Assembly (NCBI GenBank): GCA_949358305.1
Contig: OX442315.1
Location: forward strand, 4,962,001-5,022,000
Origin: Strigamia acuminata
Lineage: Eukaryota > Arthropoda > Chilopoda > Geophilomorpha > Linotaeniidae
Length of the DNA: 60,000 nucleotides
Direction: 5' to 3'
The translations under genes were made by a program, and so were the position numbers. Positions 25,601-35,017 of the stretch are shown here, one piece after another (position 1 is the stretch's first letter; every line of letters starts with the position of its first letter). The notes beneath the pieces are model-generated. The model had not been told where the DNA came from. It was given only the letters and a program-made list of their open reading frames with translations, and searched no databases.

Positions 25601-25689
25601 ACGCAATAATGAAGCAGATGGCAGAGATTAAACTCGCCATGGCAAAAAACGAGTCAAAAAACGAGTCAGCGCAGGCGGCGAAGAAATAA
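22606..25689 (+). CDS. Gag polyprotein of element B
   Basis: About 1027 aa from the first ATG in a good context (AGAAATGG). The first half is long, polar and low in complexity. Around residues 470-560 is a dense Arg/Glu/Ser region (RERERDERRERERDDRRR, then RRSPSPD and SNSPRDREKRRR) that looks like the RS domains of splicing factors. Around residues 620-780 is a retrotransposon capsid-type domain (REWYQGLKG, FDLRYGE, MRGLRQMPGE). Near residue 970 is one CCHC zinc knuckle (CFKCNQPGHYSNEC), which binds RNA. Gag packages the element RNA into virus-like particles. It is larger than usual for Ty3/Gypsy Gag because of the extra N-terminal region. The C-terminus overlaps the frameshift site used to reach pol. 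Confidence 0.93.
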   Translation: MADNTRVTDSDSDANKRAGSRKGADYHLRSGGPLPKASAHEARQKRRKPKPDRRSASEASHPSRTETRQRLDETERGEEQSHSKLPRSNRDGETSGNEVLSRNQSPRLTHDTEVGSPKAASPIQKTASNTTANSALNTPITQSRPASVRSEGHKSNSSSVKRVSSQPYSVSGTLIDAMQLAQAEGVRYTLPTGKITVYETLQIVRAALKAHSVSPQITIVEGAHAQQLVDSAQFEADAENEARQAIRERRRKLAEREAQALEYGRTQPNPTTPEEVEIVDRALRAHRYAFHSQQEAERAFMARLRRDDPKSVRKPEVSSSELSDESLEGDPKRTPKAKPKPQPERATPATPRKRDASAREQQTRPRMQALDSATNNAITRLINANNARRNEEQALTSQQHDNPQGTEWQQPVPILKDDESSRRQSHDRTSSREEGKRDERPKYFHYGNSDSSSDGLESNAPSHHDSERGSGERRRERERDERRERERDDRRRGRKESNSSRRNPPRRSPSPDPSSDPSSNDDRRKDKSSNRRKRSNSPRDREKRRRSENSDHRREEFQDLPRQSAFTDSTGRQYTMGELGRALLGSLKAEGIDLSKRNDRNRSTGDRVKKKYAVSRRDTMSVTGNIRWQFYIQNRFDGSWKAGDRFLDEVIRIKTATKATVGDMLTHGIVELMTGSAREWYQGLKGVNWDDFLMRFDLRYGETPEEVSRKMRGLRQMPGETIMDYDIRARLLFEKAPMEFHATGFNLFFLGGLSEYSQRVLLEERAPTGGSYEEMSAFLFENTIDIEKRYYSALPEAEKAATAKRLKLSAERYGATDKIMRPTEYLSGIMELAEASVGLQIKNKLTSPLPSNPLAAPKKAPTASAMQATLEEVKEGEEAEQNVGKSDEKEEKDDYSTDEEIRSYRDTLSTGCDEEGPLVHLIHRDRAVEEFRARLKPNAGRIPKYFRKNYTPPSKADPEKKKSTEAPRDKSNIRCFKCNQPGHYSNECPRTAKEDAKFDAIMKQMAEIKLAMAKNESKNESAQAAKK
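25644..25662 (+). promoter_or_regulatory. Twin -1 ribosomal frameshift sites (A-AAA-AAC)
   Basis: Two heptamers A AAA AAC, at 25644-25650 and 25656-25662, are each in the zero frame of gag (GCA AAA AAC and TCA AAA AAC) and 12 nt apart. A one-base backward slip at either enters the pol frame, which stays open from there through the pol ATG at 25713. This is a known slippery sequence of retroviruses. A downstream RNA structure was not examined. Confidence 0.8.
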
Positions 25690-25712
25690 CTTCTCGACCG
25701 TCTGCGCCATTC

Positions 25713-28700
25713 ATGAAGAAGAAGGGGTTTAACAAAGGGTTCGATAAGCCGCCACCAGTCAAAGAAATGGGTAGTGACATAGCTAACGCCCAAATTCAAG
25801 ACAGGGCCAACAACGCTTTGCAGGTAATTACCGCAAACGCTGAGGCTGAGGCGGAAGAACCGAACCTACTGCTTGAAGAATTACCTCAAGTAGTCGAAGA
25901 CACAGAAGAATTTCGTGTTTTCATGTGCAACGTGGCGGTCGAATACACCAACCGCCTATGTATGTTGCCCATGACAATAGAACGTGAAAAAATTATGGGA
26001 CTACTAGACTCGGGAGCAGATCGCTCGTTCGTTTCCGAAGACATAGTAGCATCATTGGGTCTCACCGATAAGATAAAAGGCGTTAATAAAAATATACGTC
26101 TAAAAACCGCCAACGGAATGGCGCGTCCAAAAGGAGTTATATTATTGACCATGGAGTGGCTCGGAGGAGTAGAACAGCACCCTTTCCTGGTCCTGCCCAC
26201 ATGCGACAGAATTTTTCTGTTGGGCTTAGACCTCATGGCGTCAATGGAAATACAACCCAATCCAATAACGAAATCTTGGAATTATATCAGAAATGATAAG
26301 GAAAGACCCGCAATTGTCGTGCCACCAGCTCTTGTAAAAGAAGCGGCCGACAAGACACAGTGGGAGAAAGGCCTAAAGAAATTCGTTCAAGATTACGATT
26401 TTAAAGCATTCGTAACAGAATTGCAACGGGACAATGTAGTGGAAACGCTTGTCGCCGACGCCGCTTTAGAATTAAACGAAGCGGCAGCCCTACGAAGGGT
26501 CCTACTTAAATATGAGGGGATCCTGTCGAAAAAACCGGGCCGAACGAATAGGGCTATTCACGAAATTAAATTGACGGATAATAAACCTATACGAGTTGCG
26601 TATAAGGGAATGAACCCGCAAAAACGTGAAATAGTGCAAAAAATGTGCCAAGAAATGCTAGACAGTGGCATTGTCTCCGAGGCCCAGGGAGAATACGCGA
26701 CGCGAGTTGTGCTCGTGATGCGCCCGGGCTCGGACCCACGCCTATGCATTGATTACCGCCCATTAAACGCGGTGACAGAAATAGATCCCATACAGATGCC
26801 GTCTATCGAATCCATTTTGAGAGAGCTTAGCCCCTTTTCTTGGGTTACGACGATGGATCTGTCGAAGGGATACTGGCAAGTTGAGATGAGGCCAGAGGAT
26901 AAGTTAAAAACAGCATTTTACTCGCCAATTGGACGGTTGATGTTCAACGTCATGCCATTTGGTTTAGTGAATGCTCCCAGTACCTTTCAGAGGCTGATCG
27001 AAAGCGTATTGGGTGATATCCTGCATCAGTTTGTATGGGCATACCTAGATGACATAGTTATTGCCTCTAAAACATTCGAAGAGCACATTGAGCACATCGA
27101 CCAAGTGCTCACCCGGCTGGCAAAAGCTGGGTTACACGTGCATCCGGGCAAAAGCAAGTTCTGTCGAAAGGAGCTTGCCTTCCTGGGTTATCGCATTGGA
27201 GTCAATGGTTTAGCTATTGGCCCCGAAAAAATCGATGCGATTAATCGTTTCCCACCACCCGAGGACGTTAAAGGTGTCCAACGGTTTATGGGAATGATAA
27301 ACTTCTTCGGCAGGTTGCTACCGGGTCTAGCTGAAGTGGCAGCCCCAGTTACCGACCTCCTGAAGAATGAAAACGAATTTGTATGGTCAAATGAGTGCAA
27401 CATCGCATTTAATGCAATAAAGAGGATGCTGACGGAAGTCGGCGTAATGCCTCTACCCGACTTAAACCGGCCGTTCATATTACACACGGACGCCAGCAGA
27501 GTTGGGTTAGGAGCGGCGTTGCTCCAAACACACGTGCGCGACGGAGTCGAACAAGACCTGCCGTGCATGTTTATAAGTCGCAAACTCCAAGGCGCTGAAA
27601 AGAATTACAATGCCACCGAGTTGGAGTGTTTAGCCGTTGTGTGGGCCATAAGGAAATTCAGAGATTATCTCGAATATACCAAATTTGTAGTCCACACAGA
27701 TCATCAAGCGTTACAATGGCTGATGAAATTAAAGGAGCCAGCAGGTCGACTAGCCAGATGGCAGTTAGAACTGATGGCATGCGACTTGACCATTCAATAC
27801 AAGCCCGGCAAATATAACGTCGTGGCTGATGCTCTGTCACGGGCACCAGTGTCAGATCCTATCGACGCTGACGATGATGGCGAGGATGATTCCCGCATCA
27901 TTTACTGCCCGACGAGTTGTCACCGTTGGGATTTAAGGAAGATGAATGAAATTCCCACCGCGTCTCCGGCAGATGTAAAATTCTGTGGATTTTGGACGCG
28001 GTTATACCAACCAGCTGCTGACAATTACCCAAATGCAAAGAAGGAATTTAAGCTAGAGCGGAGAATAAATGACCCGCTTCTAAGCGCCTTCCACGCTCAT
28101 GTCGGCAAGCAGATGCAAAGCAATCCCCCAACAAGGGAGGAAATAATTGTGCAACAAAAATTAGACAAAAAATGTCAGGACAGAGCTAGATTCGTACTGA
28201 CAGGAAAATATCCGCCCGACTTAACCAGAAGGCAGAAGCGTCGTTATGCGCACGAATCCATAGATTACCTATTGGATGACGGCCTTTTGGTGAAGCATCA
28301 CCCAAATCACCAAGATGACTTGAGTGAATCGGACACCGCAGTAAAGGTAGTAATACCTGCTTCCTTAATCGGTCGCGTGCTGTGGTTGTTACACGGGCAC
28401 CCGCTTGCGAGCCATGCGGGAGTAAGCAGAACACTCTATCGTGCTACACAGCTTTTTCACTGGACAGGGATGAAAAAAGATATCGCTCTTTTTGTCCACC
28501 AATGTCAGCGATGTCAAGCGTGCAAGCCGAGGAGTAAATCACCATTCGAAACTATTTTCTTAGGGCCTTACGCGCCTTTTGATTGTTTAAGTGTCGATGT
28601 GATGGGCCCAAAACCCGTTACGGGAAATAAAAATGCGTACATTATCGTTATAATGGACGTGGCGACTCGTTGGCCCGAGTTGTACGCCGTCGCTAGACCT

Positions 28701-29783
28701 TCAGCAGAGAAAATCGTTGAATGTATCTACGACGTGGCGTTACGTTACGGATTTCCACGTAAAATAATATCCGATAACGGACCCCAATTTATCTCGAAAA
28801 TTTGGGGTAAGTTTTGTGAGAAATTCGGGATTGTGGCGTCACATACTTCGACCTACAATCCTAGAACAAATCCCGTTGAGCGACTCAACAGGGACATTAA
28901 ATATGCATTAAGTATATTCACTGACATCCACAATAGGTGGGATGAATACTTGAGGGAGATCGCGTTCAGCATACGAACAACAGTCTCGAGGACGAGAGAT
29001 TTTTCTCCGGCCTACCTCAACTTCGCCCGAGAGCTACGAGTGCCTTGGGACCCACGAGTGGCAGAGTCGGTAAATGTGGTGGACCCAGAGAAACCACATG
29101 AGTATGTGTATAAATTGGAGCAAACAATTTCGAACACATACAAGCATATGATGGCGCACATTTTTAACATGCGCGACCGCATTTTACAAGATAAAAGCGG
29201 TGGAAAATTCGTGAATTTCGAGATCAATGATTTGGTGTGGAAAGATGCACACACCCTCTCAAATGCAGCGAGAGGGATCACCGCCAGCTTGGCCGACAAG
29301 AGAGATGGTCCGTATGTAATCATCGGCAAGCATGGCGGTAACGCGTATAAATTACGCAAGCTCGAGGACAACACCGAGCAAAAGTCGATCCAGGTACGAG
29401 AGTTAACTCCGTACATTCCGGAATTCCCGCAAGAAATGTGGGCCAAGGGCCAAGTCAAGTCTAAAACTGACGGCCAAATCGTCGATATGTTCGCTGGCGA
29501 GTCGGAACAAGCACCGCCAAGTGACAACGAGGAGTATTTCGACGCCCCTTCACCTCCGGTAAACGAGATAGTTGAATCCGTTCCGGATCCAATTTTGGTC
29601 GGGGGGGAAACAGGAGAAACTCCTGAAACAAACACAAAAAACACGGATAAAAAAGAAAACAATAATGAGGAGGTACAGACACAAAAAACAACAAAAAATA
29701 TCGTACCTGCCTCGATCCGTAACCTGCGACCAAAAAGAGATAATCCGTTCATAAAAGGCGGAAAGGTCGTAGGAAAGAAGTAA
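25713..29783 (+). CDS. Pol polyprotein of element B (PR-RT-RNase H-IN)
   Basis: 1356 aa from the first ATG; it is more likely made as Gag-Pol by -1 frameshifting from gag. Domains in order: aspartic protease (LLDSGADRSFV, near residue 100); reverse transcriptase with LCIDYRPLN, TMDLSKGYWQ and the catalytic YLDDIV (near 443); RNase H (ILHTDASRVGLGAALL near 588, then ELECLAVVWAI and HTDHQALQW); integrase zinc-binding HHCC (near 890-945); integrase core with IMDVATRW, SDNGPQF and NPVERLN; and a GPY/F-type module (RDGPYVI). The order RT-RNase H-IN is that of Ty3/Gypsy. The acidic tail is variable, and the last residues are basic. All active-site residues I can check are present, and there is no stop or frameshift. 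Confidence 0.96.
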   Translation: MKKKGFNKGFDKPPPVKEMGSDIANAQIQDRANNALQVITANAEAEAEEPNLLLEELPQVVEDTEEFRVFMCNVAVEYTNRLCMLPMTIEREKIMGLLDSGADRSFVSEDIVASLGLTDKIKGVNKNIRLKTANGMARPKGVILLTMEWLGGVEQHPFLVLPTCDRIFLLGLDLMASMEIQPNPITKSWNYIRNDKERPAIVVPPALVKEAADKTQWEKGLKKFVQDYDFKAFVTELQRDNVVETLVADAALELNEAAALRRVLLKYEGILSKKPGRTNRAIHEIKLTDNKPIRVAYKGMNPQKREIVQKMCQEMLDSGIVSEAQGEYATRVVLVMRPGSDPRLCIDYRPLNAVTEIDPIQMPSIESILRELSPFSWVTTMDLSKGYWQVEMRPEDKLKTAFYSPIGRLMFNVMPFGLVNAPSTFQRLIESVLGDILHQFVWAYLDDIVIASKTFEEHIEHIDQVLTRLAKAGLHVHPGKSKFCRKELAFLGYRIGVNGLAIGPEKIDAINRFPPPEDVKGVQRFMGMINFFGRLLPGLAEVAAPVTDLLKNENEFVWSNECNIAFNAIKRMLTEVGVMPLPDLNRPFILHTDASRVGLGAALLQTHVRDGVEQDLPCMFISRKLQGAEKNYNATELECLAVVWAIRKFRDYLEYTKFVVHTDHQALQWLMKLKEPAGRLARWQLELMACDLTIQYKPGKYNVVADALSRAPVSDPIDADDDGEDDSRIIYCPTSCHRWDLRKMNEIPTASPADVKFCGFWTRLYQPAADNYPNAKKEFKLERRINDPLLSAFHAHVGKQMQSNPPTREEIIVQQKLDKKCQDRARFVLTGKYPPDLTRRQKRRYAHESIDYLLDDGLLVKHHPNHQDDLSESDTAVKVVIPASLIGRVLWLLHGHPLASHAGVSRTLYRATQLFHWTGMKKDIALFVHQCQRCQACKPRSKSPFETIFLGPYAPFDCLSVDVMGPKPVTGNKNAYIIVIMDVATRWPELYAVARPSAEKIVECIYDVALRYGFPRKIISDNGPQFISKIWGKFCEKFGIVASHTSTYNPRTNPVERLNRDIKYALSIFTDIHNRWDEYLREIAFSIRTTVSRTRDFSPAYLNFARELRVPWDPRVAESVNVVDPEKPHEYVYKLEQTISNTYKHMMAHIFNMRDRILQDKSGGKFVNFEINDLVWKDAHTLSNAARGITASLADKRDGPYVIIGKHGGNAYKLRKLEDNTEQKSIQVRELTPYIPEFPQEMWAKGQVKSKTDGQIVDMFAGESEQAPPSDNEEYFDAPSPPVNEIVESVPDPILVGGETGETPETNTKNTDKKENNNEEVQTQKTTKNIVPASIRNLRPKRDNPFIKGGKVVGKK

Positions 29784-29925
29784 AATAAATTACGAGTCGA
29801 TGGCGGCACTAAAAATAAATGTAATCGACCGATAGTGCAAGCCATCACGTCGCAGAAAATTTCGCTAAGTCCAACAAAGCGGATATCGGTCGAATTCGCG
29901 TCACGAGATGGCGTGGAAACGCGGG

Positions 29926-30039
29926 ACCCGTAGCAAAATTATCGGCACGGGTCGGATACCGCGTGCAAAAGACCCCGTAGCAGCAATCGCGCACGGGAGT
30001 GAGAACAAAGGAGACCCGTAGCGTAACATGCGCACGGGT
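29926..30039 (+). promoter_or_regulatory. Threefold CCCGTAGC/GCACGGG inverted motif array
   Basis: Three copies of ACCC(C)GTAGC, 8-10 nt, then GCACGGG(T/A), at about 29926-29952, 29972-29998 and 30014-30039, spaced about 42-46 bp apart. The half-sites ACCCGT and ACGGGT are complementary, so each copy is an interrupted palindrome. One copy survives at the same place in element A. A GTATATTA box (near 30075) and a TCACACAG start-like sequence (near 30111) follow, before ORF3 exon 1. This suggests an internal promoter or protein-binding array for ORF3; that is inference. Confidence 0.55.
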
Positions 30040-30263
30040 AGGTGCGCACTAGTCTCAAACACCCGGGTTCTGGAGTATATTACCCAGAATCCATCGCGAT
30101 TACCTCGTGTTCACACAGACTTCCGCTTTTCACAGCTGATCGCTGCATTCGTGCGTGATCCTCGTTTTTAACGTTTTACCGAGTTTTTCACCGAGTTTTT
30201 TGAGATAGTTTTATCATCTTTTTTTTGTAATCGTGATTGAGATTTTTGTGCGCGCTCCTCGCC

Positions 30264-33200
30264 ATGGACGAGGAAGAGAACGACGTGCTGGCCATCGAGC
30301 ACGAGGACGAGGAAAACTGGGACCGCGATGTAAACCAAGTCCAGCCCGATCAGGTAGAAGTCGGCATCGGCACATGAGAACTAGTTCCGTGCTGCTGAAG
30401 AAGAAATTTTGTTGACTAATACCTGACATGAGTGCTTTGCACTCGAAATAGCGTATAATTAATTATTAACCACGATCGCTCACACGATCGTATTTTTTTC
30501 CTTGTTAATTTGTTTTCGAGGTGCGAGCGCAGACTTCACGTCGCCTCGCGTCTCGAAAATTCCTCATGACTTGAGTCACGAGCGAGACAATGGGCTCGAG
30601 CCATATATAATTTTATGACAAGGGGAGAATATTCTGTAAAAGAATATTTTTTCTCCACAAGTAATTTGACGCATCAAATTGATGCAACTTAACATTCGTA
30701 CGATGAATTTTTCGGTGTGTTGGATAAATTTAATTTGACTTTAACTTTTTAAAAAATTAGACAAAGTCCGACTTCGGAATAATTCTTTATTAGGTTTATT
30801 TATTTAATAACATTTCGACAAGCACATTTATTGTGCGATTTTAGTAATAATTTACACCCGACGAATTCTTTTTACGAATGACTGATAATTATTAATTTAA
30901 TTATTAGTAATGTTCTAATTAATGTTAGAATTAATTTGAAGTAAAATCTGATGATAAGAATCCAGATTAAAGGCTCGATTCCGTCTCGCTGTGCGTTTTG
31001 GACATGAGACAGATTTTTCACGTGATGACTTCTCTTTTTCTATCCGACGAGGGACAATTCGTCCTACGTTTGCACCGATAGACAGGAATCGGTCTCGACG
31101 GACGGCTGCACGTACTGGCAACGTCCCTCGAAACCAACCATTTATCTACGTATTTAAATATTAACTTTTTATTAATTGTTTATTTCTCCATCCTTCCAGA
31201 TGGCACTACGTAAAACATGGGGACCATTAGACCCCGCTTGCATCACTCGTGGCGGGATATTTCGAGGCGCGCTGCCCGATTTTTACCGACGATGTTTCGG
31301 CGAAGACGCCGACCCTTGGCGCCTGCGAATACTACATTCCCGATGCATCGCCCGACGTTGGGTACGAGACTGCACGCTCCTGGATACGTTCCCGGAGGGA
31401 ATGCGCGAAGGCATCGCCACAGAGTTAGCTCGTGACGATGACCCGAAATCGCCGATTTTCCACCCCGGATTGTCAAGTCAGTACACTGGCAACCCGGCGG
31501 AGGAACACGTGCTGCATGCGTGGCGAGCAGCCGAGACAGAAGAGGCCCGTGAGGCCATCTACCAGCATTATAGACAACAGCTGGTGGATACCGCTACGGC
31601 AGTGGCCGAGCGCATCCTCCAAAACGAGGGGATGACCGCGGATGATATTCATCTGTGGTTTGAGAGGCTGCGATTGGGAGAGAGTACGCCCCAGTGGAGA
31701 CCTCGGATGGGAATTTTGACGTCCCAAGCCGAAATGTGGCAGCTCCACTACCTGGGGATTTTGGGGCCCAAGAGCAGCTACCCGCGGAAGCGCAAGCGCT
31801 CCAAAGGCGCCGGGGACAGCCAGTCGCGTTCCCCAGCGACAACCAAGAAGCAGCGTGTCGCTCAAAACACGACTGAAGGCAACGAAGCTGGGCCATCCAC
31901 TAGTACGGTGCGTGACCCTTCGCAGTATTCCCGACCGCGAATTTTCATAAACCGTCAGATTAAAGACGGTAAGGAGTGCAAGGAGGTTTGGATGTCTGGT
32001 GACGAAGAGCGAGTCTCTCGTCCCAGCACTTCTAGACGTCCGCTGACTCATCGCGAGCAGCGGAAAAAAGATCGCAAAGAGCGATACTTCGCGAGGTGCG
32101 AAGCTCGGGGCCGTCCCATCCCCGAACCCGCCTACGCCTCCAAGAGAGCGGGTCGACGAGGTGGTAGCCAGTCAGGTGAGCGAAACGTCCCAGCGGCAGA
32201 TACGCGGGACCTTCGCGAGATTCTGACTCAGATGAAGCGGACGAAACTGACACGTTTCGATCCCGCGATGAAACACGCCAGGAAGATGGGTGTTGTCACC
32301 GACGGGAAGGTGACCCCACACGAGGTGGCAAGGTGGCTCGCAGACTACATTAATTCGCGACCACGACCCGATGGCATGCCAACCGCCATCGTGCAGCCTT
32401 CAGGCTCCGGACAACATCTCCCGGCGCTCCAAGTCGCAATGACTGGAGTGCAGACGACGGAGACGCCACCACCGCCGACGCAGCCAACACCACCGCTGCC
32501 GACGCCGACGCTGCCGACCAAGACGCAGCCGCCTCCGAACCTGCCGCCGCCGTCGTTGTTGAATTCGAGCGATCCGCCGGATTTACCCACCGACCGCTCA
32601 GTCCCTCTCCCCGTTGGACAGAGCATTGCGCAGGAATGTCGAGCCAATTTGACCGGCATTTACAGGCCGAGCCAACCCCGATCCGGTTCCTCGGCCCTGT
32701 TTTTCGAGAGGCGAGACGAAGAAGCGCGACTCGCGAGAGAAGCCGCCAATCCGACTATCTCCGAGCTCTCAGCGTTTCGCTTCGTGATGGAAGACCCAAG
32801 AGTCTCCGCGCCCGCCTTGCGAGGTGTGGATCAGGCCCAGCGATATTTCATCGAATGGGCAACGGCGATGATGAGTAAGCTCTCGTGTGCCTTCACTGCG
32901 GATTCGGAGCGATCGAATCCAGTGAATCGTCGCAGCCTACAGCTATCATTGACCAAGGTCATGATGCAGCTGCTAACCCCAGCACTCTTCGGAGAAGGGC
33001 GTCAGGCGATGGCCGCATGGTCTGTCGTGGACAGAGAGGGTGTACAGGTTCCCCGTGCACTCCTCGCAGAGTGGAGCTCCATTCTGCCCGACCCTGTGTT
33101 GACTCGGTACGAGCTAACCAGGGATGTGGTAAACCCCGAATTTGAGGGGTACAAGTTGCGAAGCACGGCGTTTCGTTATACCTCCGCCACCTGGACAGCG

Positions 33201-33965
33201 GCGCCTACCCAACAACTGCGCGCCTTGACCATCCAGACGGAAGAATCGGCAGAGGATGTAGAAATGGTGATCTCGCCGACGAGCGGAGTTCCGATTCCGC
33301 CACCGATGCCTGCGGAGATATCCCCGCAAGGACCCGCCCTGTTCGAAGTGGCGGGTAAACCAAAGCGCTTGCTGTGCCGAACGCCACCCGTCAGGTCCGT
33401 CGAGCAAACGAAGCCGACACCGCCCGGGACCTCACCGGCCCGAGCGGCGACAACGACGCAAGCCGCTATTCCCGCGGCCACCCAGAAGCCGAAGCCGGCA
33501 CCGCCTCCGCCAGACTATTACGGGCGAATCATCGAAGAGTTTCCCCATCTCTCGATGACGACGGCGACCAGGAGGTTTATCCTCGCGCAGCGGGACAAAG
33601 GCAAATCAGTCTTCATCTGGCTTCACAACCAGATCCGGAAGACTAGAGACCTCATCTTCCACCAGAGGTTGCTGAGAGCCCACCGTGTGCCAGTGACGCC
33701 AGCGGAAGCCAATGCCATCCGGCATACGAACACCGGCTTCTCCGCCTACATCCCGAGCGTTTGGTTACACGAGAGGACGCGTGCCCCGCATGAGCCAGTT
33801 GACGGCCATGCATTATGCTTCATTACGGAGCATGAGGACCCCCGAGATCGGTCCTCGGCGTTAGTAGGCGATCTACCCGCGCCACCCGGCACTCAACCGC
33901 CTGTCCCTGGAGTGAGTTACGCCCAGGTGACGGACTCAGTGTCGGGTCCCCCAGGAAAGAAGTGA
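30264..33965 (+). CDS. Element B ORF3, spliced, novel family
   Basis: Exon 1 at 30264-30353 (30 codons, acidic, EDEENWDRD) ends CAG at GTAGAAGT. Exon 2 starts at 31200 after a strong acceptor (TTTCTCCATCCTTCCAG) and runs to 33965, phase 0 throughout, about 951 aa. Exon 2 could also start on its own ATG at 31200. The N-terminal block has IFRGALP; a basic cluster PRKRKR near residue 230 may be a nuclear signal; a Pro/Thr-rich stretch follows near residues 445-500; then come the conserved RQAMAAWSVVDREGV block and a C-terminal block with FHQRLLRAHR and WLHERT. The same layout is seen in element A, so the protein has been kept by selection. There is no signal peptide, transmembrane helix or cysteine framework of an envelope. 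No family is recognised. Confidence 0.82.
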
Positions 33966-33990
33966 TCGCTCAGCCCCACGGTCTGAGCTC

Positions 33991-34001
33991 GGAGGGGGAA
34001 G
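33991..34001 (+). promoter_or_regulatory. Polypurine tract of element B
   Basis: GGAGGGGGAAG directly abuts the 3' LTR. This is the expected primer for plus-strand DNA synthesis after RNase H cleavage. Confidence 0.85.
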
Positions 34002-35017
34002 TGTTGTGACCCGACTGGACCGGGGTCAACGAAGAGTTTCTCTCGTGACCTCGTTTCGGGTGTAAGGGGAGCCGCAAGCGCGTCTCCCTTCCCTCAGTGC
34101 ATTGACATCTAGTCAATGGACAGGCGTCTGCCCTGAGGGAGTGGGGATGGCTCGTCCACCCCACCATTGGGTGATTCCGGTCACCTGTCAACCCCGCTTT
34201 GTGCAAAGGAATGTGCCTTGCACTGAGCGGGCAGAACCAACACAACCATCAAACGAGAAACACACGTAAACCCGTCGTCCTACAAGATCAGGCCCAAGTA
34301 AATATACTGGGATTGACCAAGGACAAAGGACAATTTACCGTGAGTACGTTTGGTCAGTGTCAAACTCCGCAGAGTAACCTGCGAGATAAGATTACCACAC
34401 TATTTTAGCACACCAGCTAGAAATAGTAAAAACCACTCCAGTTTAGCGAGTTGTGCAGACAAACGGTCGCACAAGCCTAAACTGCAGTAAAACCACGACG
34501 AGCGTTCCCGCCGCTGTGTGACCGCCGGGAGCCAGAAGAGTCCGCCGCTGTGTGATCGCCGGACACCACACAAAAACCTAGACAACAGCCCGAAGTAAGC
34601 CTTTTAACTAAGCATTCACTCGCGCCCGACCAGCGTGAGCCCGAAGGACCAGCCAGAGACGAGCCGAGGACGCCATATTGCCACGCCGGCCCAAGACGAC
34701 ACCACGTTGCCACAACGAGGACGCCATCTTGGACACGACCGAGACAACAGACGACCTCGCCGATTCCAGCCAGCTTTCATCATACCTTTACCTTTCCATT
34801 TCCCTTCACCCATTCCGATTTACCTTTTACCTACCTTTCATATATATATATAAGATATATCTGTACATTGTCCCACAGAATAAATCTATATTATATTTTA
34901 CCTTTTATATCTGTGTAATCATTTCTTTGGGTAAACCGCTTGAGACAAAGCGGTAGTGAGTTAGTCGAATTAAGTAATCAACCCACGAGTTAGCGACGGT
35001 TAGAGTTGAGCGCGACA
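34002..35017 (+). repeat. 3' LTR of element B
   Basis: 1016 bp, same length and apparently the same sequence as the 5' LTR, including TATA-like and AATAAA (near 34880) signals. It is followed by AGGT, the 4-bp duplicated target. It supplies the polyadenylation signal of the element. Confidence 0.96.

Larger units (their letters stand above)
21518..35017 (+). mobile_element. Complete Ty3/Gypsy LTR retroelement B
   Basis: 13,500 bp. Two 1016-bp LTRs, both TG...CA, are bounded by the same 4 bp (AGGT at 21514-21517 and 35018-35021). Inside, in order, are a tRNA primer site, gag, a -1 frameshift region, pol (protease, RT, RNase H, integrase), a motif array, a two-exon ORF3 and a polypurine tract. 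All ORFs are open. The LTRs agree in length and in every short reading frame compared, so the insertion is recent and the copy may be active. It inserted about 470 bp upstream of the channel-gene start, in the opposite orientation. Confidence 0.96.

Noticed and set aside
29012-29848. 278-codon minus-strand ORF over the end of pol
   Set aside because: It mirrors the conserved integrase coding strand; the plus frame has clear domains.
31200-33965. ORF3 as an envelope glycoprotein
   Set aside because: No signal peptide, hydrophobic fusion or anchor segment, or furin-like site; the protein is basic and proline-rich.
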